NCBI GenBank assembly: GCA_002825465.1
Contig: PJER01000032.1
Location: forward strand, 1-25,829
DNA: 25,829 nucleotides
Source: Candidatus Thorarchaeota archaeon MP8T_1
GTDB taxonomy: Archaea; Asgardarchaeota; Thorarchaeia; Thorarchaeales; Thorarchaeaceae
Reading direction: 5' to 3'
In this document: positions 1-8,046 of the stretch, one piece after another
How positions within the stretch are numbered: position 1 is the first letter of the stretch
Layout of the letters: each line of letters begins with the position of its first letter
Made by a program: the position numbers and the translations under genes
The notes under the pieces: model-generated
What the model was told of the DNA's origin: nothing
The model's input: only the letters and a program-made list of their open reading frames with translations
Database searches by the model: none

Positions 1-3000
1 TATCTTAGACATCAGTTTCCAAGTGGAACCAATCTTCTCAAAGACAAATGCAGCTCCCCTATGCGAGTCATATCCAGGTGCACCGACTACAACAGTATTT
101 CCAGCATTATCGATGGCGACCGAACAACCAAACTCAGATTCATCTGGCAGACCTGGAACCTCAAGAGGTGTTTCATACCAGGTAGATCCACTTTTCGCAT
201 ATACATATGCATATCCAGGTGCAGAGTTAACATACTGACTATCTTGCTCCCTATGCTCATGAAACGGTGCACCGACAACATAGACATTCTGACCAGGTAC
301 CGAGTCATGCGAAAATCCAAACTGGTCACGCATCATCTGACCGGGTCCAATTTTATCAGTAGCCACCCAATATTCATAGTCACCTGGCCACCAATAGGAG
401 GGTTCATACCAATCAGTAACTGGGCCATCTGGAAAACGTGTCCACATATAGTATTTTCCGTAGATATCGAGATAGTACTTGCGCACTATGCCCTTGTGAG
501 CAGGGGAACCCTGAACATTGTAGTCGTTATAATTATACGCACCCACAGTGAGTCTTGTATTTTTATAACCCGGGTCGCTCTCTACTTGGAGAGAGTATAT
601 CCACCTTCCTTTCATCTCAGGATCAGGGACTACTCCGCAGCCGGCGTTTTGTGGAAATTTGTTTGCTCCACCAAGCCATGCATACGGGTAGATATTGCCA
701 CTAGCAGAACGTATACACCATTCAATAACCGAACTGCACATATCATACTCGCGGTCTACGTATAGAAAGGTAGCAAAGATTCTATAGTCTGTACCCCCAG
801 AGCTAAGAGAATCACCTTGAATAGCAACACTGGTACCCATTATCCCACTGTTTAAAGGACCAAAAAGCGCAGTTTTAAAGAACCAGGTTGAACCTGATCC
901 TTGGAAGACATACACTGCTCCTTGTGTACCTGGTGCATAGTTATTATGAATATCCCACCAATATGGGAAAAAGCTCTCTTGTACGCCATACGCAGTTGGA
1001 GCCCCAACGACAATGGTTCCTCCATCACCAGAAATTGCCACCGAATAGCCAAACAAAGGTTTGGTCGCCCCTCCTTGCCAGTTAATATATTGCGCACCGC
1101 AACTGAGATATGTTTGAAATGTCCAAGTGCCAGCAATTTTTTCATATATAAATGCCAAGTTTCGACCTGGATCACCAACCACCATTGTGTTACCATCGTC
1201 ATCAATAGCCATGGAAGGAAGATTTTGGAGGACATTACTTTGAGGTCTATTATCGATAGATAGTTCGGCACCCACTACCACTAGACTATTCGGAGTGGAT
1301 GATATATTCACCATCCCTATGCGGCCATCTGGAAATGTTGTTAGGGCACTGGTATGAGCAGGACCATAGGTTCCAAGAGGTGAACCATCCGGACTGTACT
1401 TGATGATAGTCGCAATGTCAGTGACATAGATATTCCCAGCATTATCAACGGTTATATCAAGAGGCTCATTCTCAAGATAGTCTCTATCAGTAGTCCACTC
1501 TTCATCGAACTGGATATACCTCGGAGGTCCTTCTACATCGATTACCGAATCTCCATTCGTATCTTGTGAGCATGGATTGAGACCATCACGTCGCTCAATG
1601 AAATCAATAACACCATCTGAGTCAGTATCATTCATTCTTGGGTTAGAATGTGCAATGATTGTGAAAGGCAAGAGTGGGTCATTCAAATAATTGAACTGAA
1701 TTGTATCACCAGAGATTTCAAGGTAGTCTCGAAGCCCATCAAAGTCAGAGTCAGGGTTTGTGGCGTTAGTACCATAAACGAGCTCGTATTTGTCGTTTAA
1801 ACCGTCAAAATCTGAGTCCGGCTGAAGTGGATCTGTTCCAATCTCGAGTTCAAATTTGTCTCCAAGAGAGTCCCCATCCGAGTCAAATTTTACAGGATCA
1901 GTTTCGGTCTCCTCAGCATTTGGTATCCCATCACAATCGAGGTCGAGAGGAGTGATAAGACGCCAATCTGCAAAGGCATCGATAGTGTCAGGAAGAACAT
2001 CGACATATATGGTAAAGCTACTTACATCATCATACGACTCCTGGTGACTATGATGAGTAATTGGGACGCAGAACAGCCAGTATGTCCACTCGTAGTAGAG
2101 TTGCGTAAATGTCTGCACTCTGATATTCATTGGGAAATTAGGCATAGCAGTATTTGGTACAGCCCAGACACCAGAATCATATTCGACACTGCTACAATAA
2201 TACGAACCATAAGTCCAGTCTGCAGATGGTCTGTTGCTTGGAATTGGGAGATAGACGTTTTCCCAATTGTATATGATTCCAGCTATGTAGATTGGGTCGT
2301 ATAGCAGACCTACTTCTGAAGATGAACCAAGAGGAGTCTCGATAAGATAGTACGGATAGACATCACTCTTATCGACATCATCTTTACATGTACCATACCA
2401 GATCCCACGCAGGATTCCTCTGAATGTGAGTCTATCACCCACTGTCACTCCATTATTTGTCCAATCATCAATAATGAGTTCTTGGTCTTCATCATATTCA
2501 AATTGTGGATATACCTGCGAATCAACTGAAGAGATTGCATCAATGATCTCATCAAATAGCATACCGATCAAGTCAGAAAGCGAAGTAGTCCCACACCACC
2601 CAAGAATAAGATCGACAATGGAAAAAATAGCAACAAAAGCAGCACCATAGGGGTTCATAGAGATTGCAATCAGCATCAGGTCCTTGATGTATCCCATGAG
2701 TGTCTTGAGTAAAGCTTGAGAGAGCTGAAGCGGGTCTAATCCTGCCTGTGTAATTGCTATGACTCCATAGATGGTCACACCAACATCTATTGCTATCGCA
2801 GCATAATCAAGAATACCACCTATACTCTTCCAGAACTTCATTACGCCAGTCTTTGCTTTTCCAATAGCTTTGAATGCAAGTTTCCATTCCTTATAGACAC
2901 TGAAAGCTGCTTGCTCTCCCTTTATGCTGATCCTCCAACCTGCTTTTATCATGCTCTGAAAAGTATCAATGGTTCGCCCTGCAACCCTATAGGCTTCAAT

Positions 3001-5037
3001 AGATCTTATCAGACCCTTACGGATCAATGAAAATACTGAGATGCTAAGATCAGCAATTGCATGAGACCAATTGACCAAATCCTCTAAGGGGATACTATAA
3101 TCTAAATTCACTGAAGACAGGTCTTTTGCAACATTTTCTCCTGATAGCCAGTATAGTGAAAGGCTCATGACAATTGCCAGAGTCTCATCATCCAGACCCC
3201 AACTGTCAATTATTTCCATAACTTCAGGTGTATCCAAGGATTGATACAGAACTTCACTATCAACTATTGTACGGTATTGCCATATTGTTTGCTTGATTTT
3301 CTGTGATGTGAGATTAGCAGCATTAGTTATCCCAGTGAATGAATCACCATCCCTAGTAAAATCAGAGAGATCCAGAGTTCTAACAAGGCTCTCTAGGCAT
3401 GTGATAAAGGAATAAGGTGTATCTAATTGAAGTGAATCGAGGGCAGTTGGTATCATGAAATTAACAATACTGGAAAGTGCTTCATCCTTTTGATTGAAAG
3501 ATTGGGTTATATTAAGCGTATCCCGACCAAGATGTGCAAGTTCGGATTTTATATCAAAGACTCCGATGCTCGCATTCCTGAGAAATAACATATCAATTAG
3601 TGGTTCTGAGAGTGTAGTGTTCTGAGGCTCTTCACAATAGAAAATGCCTGCTTGAGCCCCATAGTCTTCTTCTAACAAGAGACCTGTAAGCATGAATGAA
3701 TCATTATATCTGGCTAATTCTCTTGTCTCTGGAATAAACCCAGCATTTTGCAAATCAAAGACACAAACGATTCCGCCTTCAGTTGTAGTCAATTGCCAAT
3801 CAACATTCGGTTCTGTAAGAGCTAGAGGCGTATTTGTAGAATCAGATACAAGAGTAAATGTGCCTAAGGTGGGATTATCTTCTACAACGGTGAACATCTC
3901 ATTAGCCCCGATGTCCTCACCATTTGCAGCTGCATTTCCTTCATTATCCACTGACAGATAGTTCCCGTTGAAGAGCTTGATTGCAACCTTGTCATTTCCA
4001 AGGGCAATCCATTGAAATGATTGAATTCCACCCGCACCACCTTCATTCAGGTATACGCGACCATCGGTAGCAACAGAGAGATTTCGAGAGAGATTCACTT
4101 CTGCTAATGTTGAGGCATTTTGATCCGATTGACCAAAGACTTTCCAGATGAGTTTCGCGGTAATACTAAGTTCAGATGGAGTAAATTCAGGATAGACCAG
4201 TCTTCCACTGTATGCCACAATCTTGCCGTACTGCTCAATTGGAAAGAGTGGAAGTTCAACACCTTCCGGAGTGATGCTTATGCCATACTTGATGACATCC
4301 ATCTGTGCTGGGGGAGTGGATACACTGAGTTGCAGCATTGGAATAATGAACACATCAGAACTTGGTTGAGTATGAATATCCATCATATTTCCATGAAGAT
4401 CATAAGGCCAATCCCAAGTCTGGGATATTAGGCTAAGGTGAGATGGATCTTCTGGTATTAGCTGGAAGGTCATATACATTGGATTCCCATTTGTCTCAAT
4501 ATCAAATGACATCTCATCAAAACAAGCAGTACTATCGAATGGAGATAGGTCAACACTATCTTCAACATTATCTCCATCATTGTCAAAGTCCCAAGCATTA
4601 AGAACACCATCGCCATCAATGTCCTGAGAATCTGACCCATAGACCTCGATATTATCGGGAATGCCATCAAAGTTCGAATCCGGTTCTAGCGGGTCTAAGT
4701 CATTGAATACCTCAAAAGCATCCAAAAGTTGGTCAAAATCGGTATCATTGCAAGTGGCATTAGTCCCTATTACAGCTTCAACCGAATTCGGAAGTCCATC
4801 CTCATCATCATCCTCAGCATCAATCGGAGTCACCTCGAGCAGCTGAGTAACGAGGGCTCTTAGAGAGAATGCCTCCCTTGGAATTGGATTATCAGTTGGT
4901 ATAATATCATCATTGAGTTTTAAAGGATGAGGACCAGTGATATCAGTCCATTGTTGAATCATATAGACCTCAGATACGATAAACATCACAACGAATAAAA
5001 CACTTACAACTACTAATGCAGGTCTCCTTCCTTGCAT
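1..5037 (-). CDS. Giant surface protein with TSP3-like, NHL and FG-GAP repeats (partial, C-terminus off window)
   Basis: The frame is open without a stop from the ATG at 5037 to the left edge, giving 1679 residues with the C-terminus missing. A GAGGAG Shine-Dalgarno site sits 6 bases before the ATG. Residues about 6-25 form one hydrophobic helix (signal anchor). Residues about 80-166 are Asp-rich (DIDGDG, DFDNDGDN), and a second block at about 1046-1169 repeats PDSDFDGL and DTDSDGVID, as in calcium-binding thrombospondin type 3 repeats. Residues about 1180-1239 contain an NHL-type unit (DITVDNAGNIYVTD). From about 1261 onward come FG-GAP/integrin-alpha-type propeller repeats: VAIDNAGNTVVVGAPGYD, then GAAFVFEKIGSTW, recurring several times. 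Between the blocks is a long region I do not recognise, with hydrophobic helices near 740-808. Inferred role: an extracellular, calcium-stabilised adhesion or binding protein. The domains are clear; the function is not. Confidence 0.9.
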   Translation of the reverse strand, partial: MQGRRPALVVVSVLFVVMFIVSEVYMIQQWTDITGPHPLKLNDDIIPTDNPIPREAFSLRALVTQLLEVTPIDAEDDDEDGLPNSVEAVIGTNATCNDTDFDQLLDAFEVFNDLDPLEPDSNFDGIPDNIEVYGSDSQDIDGDGVLNAWDFDNDGDNVEDSVDLSPFDSTACFDEMSFDIETNGNPMYMTFQLIPEDPSHLSLISQTWDWPYDLHGNMMDIHTQPSSDVFIIPMLQLSVSTPPAQMDVIKYGISITPEGVELPLFPIEQYGKIVAYSGRLVYPEFTPSELSITAKLIWKVFGQSDQNASTLAEVNLSRNLSVATDGRVYLNEGGAGGIQSFQWIALGNDKVAIKLFNGNYLSVDNEGNAAANGEDIGANEMFTVVEDNPTLGTFTLVSDSTNTPLALTEPNVDWQLTTTEGGIVCVFDLQNAGFIPETRELARYNDSFMLTGLLLEEDYGAQAGIFYCEEPQNTTLSEPLIDMLFLRNASIGVFDIKSELAHLGRDTLNITQSFNQKDEALSSIVNFMIPTALDSLQLDTPYSFITCLESLVRTLDLSDFTRDGDSFTGITNAANLTSQKIKQTIWQYRTIVDSEVLYQSLDTPEVMEIIDSWGLDDETLAIVMSLSLYWLSGENVAKDLSSVNLDYSIPLEDLVNWSHAIADLSISVFSLIRKGLIRSIEAYRVAGRTIDTFQSMIKAGWRISIKGEQAAFSVYKEWKLAFKAIGKAKTGVMKFWKSIGGILDYAAIAIDVGVTIYGVIAITQAGLDPLQLSQALLKTLMGYIKDLMLIAISMNPYGAAFVAIFSIVDLILGWCGTTSLSDLIGMLFDEIIDAISSVDSQVYPQFEYDEDQELIIDDWTNNGVTVGDRLTFRGILRGIWYGTCKDDVDKSDVYPYYLIETPLGSSSEVGLLYDPIYIAGIIYNWENVYLPIPSNRPSADWTYGSYYCSSVEYDSGVWAVPNTAMPNFPMNIRVQTFTQLYYEWTYWLFCVPITHHSHQESYDDVSSFTIYVDVLPDTIDAFADWRLITPLDLDCDGIPNAEETETDPVKFDSDGDSLGDKFELEIGTDPLQPDSDFDGLNDKYELVYGTNATNPDSDFDGLRDYLEISGDTIQFNYLNDPLLPFTIIAHSNPRMNDTDSDGVIDFIERRDGLNPCSQDTNGDSVIDVEGPPRYIQFDEEWTTDRDYLENEPLDITVDNAGNIYVTDIATIIKYSPDGSPLGTYGPAHTSALTTFPDGRIGMVNISSTPNSLVVVGAELSIDNRPQSNVLQNLPSMAIDDDGNTMVVGDPGRNLAFIYEKIAGTWTFQTYLSCGAQYINWQGGATKPLFGYSVAISGDGGTIVVGAPTAYGVQESFFPYWWDIHNNYAPGTQGAVYVFQGSGSTWFFKTALFGPLNSGIMGTSVAIQGDSLSSGGTDYRIFATFLYVDREYDMCSSVIEWCIRSASGNIYPYAWLGGANKFPQNAGCGVVPDPEMKGRWIYSLQVESDPGYKNTRLTVGAYNYNDYNVQGSPAHKGIVRKYYLDIYGKYYMWTRFPDGPVTDWYEPSYWWPGDYEYWVATDKIGPGQMMRDQFGFSHDSVPGQNVYVVGAPFHEHREQDSQYVNSAPGYAYVYAKSGSTWYETPLEVPGLPDESEFGCSVAIDNAGNTVVVGAPGYDSHRGAAFVFEKIGSTWKLMSKI

Positions 5038-5101
5038 CTCTCTCTCCTCTCGAAACCACGCTTTGAATGTAAGATAAGAACTGCCTCTCCTTGCAGTGTC
5101 A

Positions 5102-5125
5102 ATGGTAATCCCGCAACATTACCAT
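5102..5125. repeat. Perfect 8-bp inverted repeat upstream of the surface-protein gene
   Basis: Arms ATGGTAAT (5102-5109) and ATTACCAT (5118-5125) are separated by 8 bases. The repeat lies 65-88 bases upstream of the ATG of the minus-strand surface-protein gene, where an operator or promoter-proximal site would sit. It could also be a chance palindrome. Confidence 0.5.
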
Positions 5126-5314
5126 ATGTCAATCATTCAAATTCCTAACGTAAAACGTAGTTACATCTGATGATAAGTCTTCTTACAGATTGAAACTTGA
5201 TTATTCTCTCTCACCAAATCCAGCTTAGACTAAAGAATTGTGAAGGTCTCATCAATAACCACCTCTGGACAACTTCATACCATATCAATCTAACATTCGG
5301 CGTTGTTCGAATGA

Positions 5315-5324
5315 TTTATATAAA
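5315..5324 (+). promoter_or_regulatory. TATA box for the 5387 operon
   Basis: TTTATATAAA is a near-ideal archaeal TATA element. Transcription would start about 25 bases downstream, near 5345-5350, leaving a leader of about 40 bases before the ATG at 5387. No TFB site was assigned with confidence. Confidence 0.6.
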
Positions 5325-5347
5325 CAAAACGTAAGGGAATATCAGAA

Positions 5348-5367
5348 CGTTCCGTTTTTACGGAACG
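5348..5367. promoter_or_regulatory. Perfect 8-bp inverted repeat at the predicted transcript start of the 5387 operon
   Basis: Arms CGTTCCGT (5348-5355) and ACGGAACG (5360-5367) flank a TTTT loop. The repeat begins where transcription should start, given the TATA box at 5315-5324. It could be a repressor operator or a 5'-leader hairpin; GC-rich arms in an AT-rich gap favour function over chance. Confidence 0.5.
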
Positions 5368-5386
5368 ATAAGCGTGGAAATAAACA

Positions 5387-5734
5387 ATGTACGACGCAAG
5401 GATTAGGAAAGTAAAGCTCCCAGACGTACCTCAAGGAATGGAGTTGAATATCTCGATCAAACGAACACTGAACCGCAGTGCAGTACGGATGATGACTGCA
5501 GTGGTTGGGACAGGACTGATAGTATATGCAATGAGTTTTCTACCTGGACTAGTTTTCTTTGCCTTACCAGGAGTGGTAGCTCTATTAGGGAAAGTCTACG
5601 ATGAAGCAAGGCTCATTCAGTATCTGAGATATGGTGAACCCATCAGGACTGAGCACTGGGAAGATACAGAAAAATACACAGAGAGTATACGGATCAGTAC
5701 AGCTGAGAACCGCAGTTTCTCGATGACCTTCTAG
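5387..5734 (+). CDS. Small membrane protein of unknown function
   Basis: This is a 115-residue protein beginning at the first ATG after the promoter. Residues 1-30 are basic and polar. Residues about 33-70 are hydrophobic and could make two closely spaced membrane helices joined at a Pro/Gly turn. The C-terminal 45 residues are charged and probably cytoplasmic. It is the first gene of a tightly spaced unit: the next start follows its stop by only 11 bases and uses a Shine-Dalgarno sequence overlapping this stop codon. I recognise no family. Co-translation suggests it partners the polytopic protein downstream. Confidence 0.75.
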   Translation: MYDARIRKVKLPDVPQGMELNISIKRTLNRSAVRMMTAVVGTGLIVYAMSFLPGLVFFALPGVVALLGKVYDEARLIQYLRYGEPIRTEHWEDTEKYTESIRISTAENRSFSMTF

Positions 5735-5745
5735 GTGAATGAAAT

Positions 5746-6666
5746 ATGCTGCTCCGGCTTTTTGAGCTCCCTGTAGAACTAGCAATAATCACAGCAATAG
5801 TCTTACCGATTGTTGCTGTGTGCTTCTTTATTATTACAATCCCCTGGTTGAAGAACGGAGGAGGTAGTAGGTTACGTAGATACTTGTCTTATGCTATTAC
5901 ACCACCTCAATTAACCTCTGATGAATCTGTAAATGGAGATGACGTCCAAGAAGGTGGTTCAGGACTATCAAGAGATGATAAAGTAAAACTCTATTTCTAC
6001 TACATTGGAATAGCTTTATTCTTGGTCAGTTTCATAATTGGAGAATTCTATGAAGTGATCATAGATGTAATGATTCCAATCAATCAAGGATCAACTGGGG
6101 AATACAGAGAAATAACCAGTGTGGTATTTCAGAGTTTCTTCAATGCAGGTTGGGTTGGATCCATGCCCTGGTTTGGATTCTCCACATATCATGAAACATG
6201 GGATTGGATATTCTATACAGCAGCTATAACTGACAACCCCCACTTTCTTGCAGCGATTGTTGAAGTTCTAGTCTTATTCTCGATTGGAGTAGGAATAGCT
6301 TTTCTCTCTCCATTAGTAATCAAGAGTATCCGACATTCTTTCGTACCTTCACTCTTCTTCTTTATGACCGGTATGACAATTTTCACTAAGGCTGCTGTAG
6401 GTTATTTTGCTGGAGCTCTACATCTACTATATTCGACAATAGTGTTTGAGTATACACCGTTGGTTGTCACAGGTAGTATGATACCAAATTACTCTGGAGT
6501 GATAACAAGCTGTGTTTTACTAATAGTACCGATGTTTGCCTTCTTTGTTTTACTCGGTCGAAAATTATGGAAAAATTACTACACAGATTCCAAATCTAAG
6601 AATTGGTTCACTGTGTATATCACTCTAGTATTCTGGATTGGTCTATTCATATCGATGGTGATGTAA
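5746..6666 (+). CDS. Polytopic membrane protein of unknown function (about six helices)
   Basis: This protein has 306 residues. Hydrophobic segments occur at about 8-33, 84-107, 168-194, 202-232, 245-268 and 284-306. A long polar loop rich in Trp and aromatic residues lies between the second and third segments (about 108-167). The start is supported by AGGTG at 5733-5737, 8 bases before the ATG and overlapping the previous stop, which implies translational coupling. The following serine-hydrolase gene begins 3 bases after this stop. I see no transporter or enzyme motif and do not recognise the family. Position suggests joint work with the hydrolase at the membrane. Confidence 0.8.
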   Translation: MLLRLFELPVELAIITAIVLPIVAVCFFIITIPWLKNGGGSRLRRYLSYAITPPQLTSDESVNGDDVQEGGSGLSRDDKVKLYFYYIGIALFLVSFIIGEFYEVIIDVMIPINQGSTGEYREITSVVFQSFFNAGWVGSMPWFGFSTYHETWDWIFYTAAITDNPHFLAAIVEVLVLFSIGVGIAFLSPLVIKSIRHSFVPSLFFFMTGMTIFTKAAVGYFAGALHLLYSTIVFEYTPLVVTGSMIPNYSGVITSCVLLIVPMFAFFVLLGRKLWKNYYTDSKSKNWFTVYITLVFWIGLFISMVM

Positions 6667-6669
6667 CAT

Positions 6670-7899
6670 ATGAGGAAAGGAATGACTGAACTAACAATCA
6701 TTGCAATTATCACAATTATTCTTCTAGTACCTGTCACTCCATCTACTGGATATTCAATTGCACAGACGGATATTGTGAGGGACTACTGGCCTACTGATCA
6801 ATGGTTGAACACAACTCCTGAAGAACAAGGATTGATCTTTGAGAAACTTGACAGGATTGATACTTCCATCGTCAACAATGAAATTGCCCTTCACTCTGTG
6901 ATTGTAGTGAAGAACGGTTACATAGTCTATGAAAAGTACTACTCATATTGGTCTCAATATATGTTGCACACTATTCAATCATGTACAAAGAGCTTCATGT
7001 CTGCGCTCATTGGCATTGCGATTGACAAGGGATACATTGACAATGTGAGTCAACGAGTAGTTGATTTCTTCCCGAATTATACAATTGACAACTGGGATTC
7101 TAGAAAGGAGAACATCACTATTTACCACCTGTTGACAATGTCGTCGGGTTTAGAATTTCATGAAACTGATATTCCTTATAGTGATCCAGAGAATGATCTG
7201 TTTGCAATGTATAGATCCAACAATATGTGGCAATATGTCCTTGACAGGCCAATGGCTCACGATCCTGGAGAGCAATGGTCATACAACTCAGGTGGTATTG
7301 AGCTCTTAGGAGGAATCATTGAACACACGACTGGTTATAGTGTTCCTAATTTTGCAGAAGAATTCCTGTTTGCGCCAATTGGAATTGATTACTTCAGTTG
7401 GTGGAGAGTACCTGCAAGTGGTCAATATGGATGCGGAGGTGGGCTTAATCTCATGCCTAGAGATATGGCACGCTTTGGATATCTATACCTCAATAATGGA
7501 ACTTGGAATGGTACTCAGATTGTTTCTTCAGAGTGGGTCAATGTTTCAACACCTCCTCGATATGACACTGGAGGTTATTACACCTATGGGTATACATGGT
7601 GGTCAATACCAGGAAATACATTCTATGCAGCAACAGGTCACTATGAACAGAAGATCTTTGTTCTCCCTGAACAAGATATAGTAGTCGTATTCACTGGTGA
7701 TATTCAAGATGAAGACTGGCATCCTTCAGATTATTTTGTAATGGAGTATATCATATCAGCAACTGAAGGATCAAACGAATTCCTAGGTCCTGCGTTCATT
7801 GCAAATACATCAATTCTAGTGATGTTTCTTGCCCCACTACCCATAATACTTGTAAGAATGAGAAGTGCAGCATCTCGAAAACGGACGGAGGCGCTCTAA
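6670..7899 (+). CDS. Secreted, membrane-anchored serine hydrolase of the beta-lactamase class C / penicillin-binding family
   Basis: This 409-residue protein has an N-terminal hydrophobic signal segment (about 8-24) and a C-terminal membrane helix (about 378-400) followed by a basic tail, so the catalytic domain should face outward. Catalytic motifs are visible: SCTK with S104 and K107 (the SxxK nucleophile/base pair), YNS with Y205 (second motif), and a GHYEQ stretch at 323-327 before a hydrophobic strand, where the third KTG/HxG-type motif falls. GGGLNLMPRDMARFG is typical of the AmpC-like family (Pfam Beta-lactamase). In archaea such proteins are more likely peptidases or esterases than antibiotic-resistance enzymes; the substrate is unknown. 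Third gene of the unit starting at 5387. Confidence 0.88.
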   Translation: MRKGMTELTIIAIITIILLVPVTPSTGYSIAQTDIVRDYWPTDQWLNTTPEEQGLIFEKLDRIDTSIVNNEIALHSVIVVKNGYIVYEKYYSYWSQYMLHTIQSCTKSFMSALIGIAIDKGYIDNVSQRVVDFFPNYTIDNWDSRKENITIYHLLTMSSGLEFHETDIPYSDPENDLFAMYRSNNMWQYVLDRPMAHDPGEQWSYNSGGIELLGGIIEHTTGYSVPNFAEEFLFAPIGIDYFSWWRVPASGQYGCGGGLNLMPRDMARFGYLYLNNGTWNGTQIVSSEWVNVSTPPRYDTGGYYTYGYTWWSIPGNTFYAATGHYEQKIFVLPEQDIVVVFTGDIQDEDWHPSDYFVMEYIISATEGSNEFLGPAFIANTSILVMFLAPLPIILVRMRSAASRKRTEAL

Positions 7900-7968
7900 T
7901 TTGGATACAATCGAGAGTTCTGCAATGTTCTATCCACTTAGCGGTCTCATTCAGCTTTCTATCTCCTC

Positions 7969-7998
7969 AGTGGCTGCGTCACTCTCAGCGCAGCCACT
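7969..7998. repeat. 10-bp perfect hairpin between hydrolase and membrane-protein genes
   Basis: Arms AGTGGCTGCG (7969-7978) and CGCAGCCACT (7989-7998) flank a 10-base loop. It lies 70 bases after the hydrolase stop and 49 bases before the next ATG. It is GC-rich but not followed by a T-run, so it is not a textbook intrinsic terminator. It may stabilise the upstream mRNA end or separate two transcription units. Confidence 0.5.
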
Positions 7999-8046
7999 TA
8001 CAATTCACGTTAAATCAAAAGTATATCAAATTAACAGGGTGGTCAC

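Larger units (their letters stand above)
5038..5386. other. Divergent intergenic region between the surface protein and the membrane-protein operon
   Basis: This 349-base gap holds no convincing gene. It carries promoters for two divergent units: the surface-protein gene leaving leftward and the operon at 5387 leaving rightward. Two perfect 8-bp inverted repeats (5102-5125 and 5348-5367) and one strong TATA-like element (5315-5324) are visible. Short AACGTA-containing strings near 5147-5160 and 5327-5333 may be further protein sites, but they are too short to claim. Confidence 0.6.

Noticed and set aside
61..765. 234-codon plus-strand frame opposite the giant surface protein
   Set aside because: It is antisense to an uninterrupted frame with clear FG-GAP repeats, and its translation has no domain-like pattern; an antisense by-product.
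6670..7899. Antibiotic-resistance beta-lactamase
   Set aside because: The SxxK and Tyr motifs show the broad class C-like family, but archaea lack peptidoglycan and the third motif is atypical; resistance cannot be claimed.
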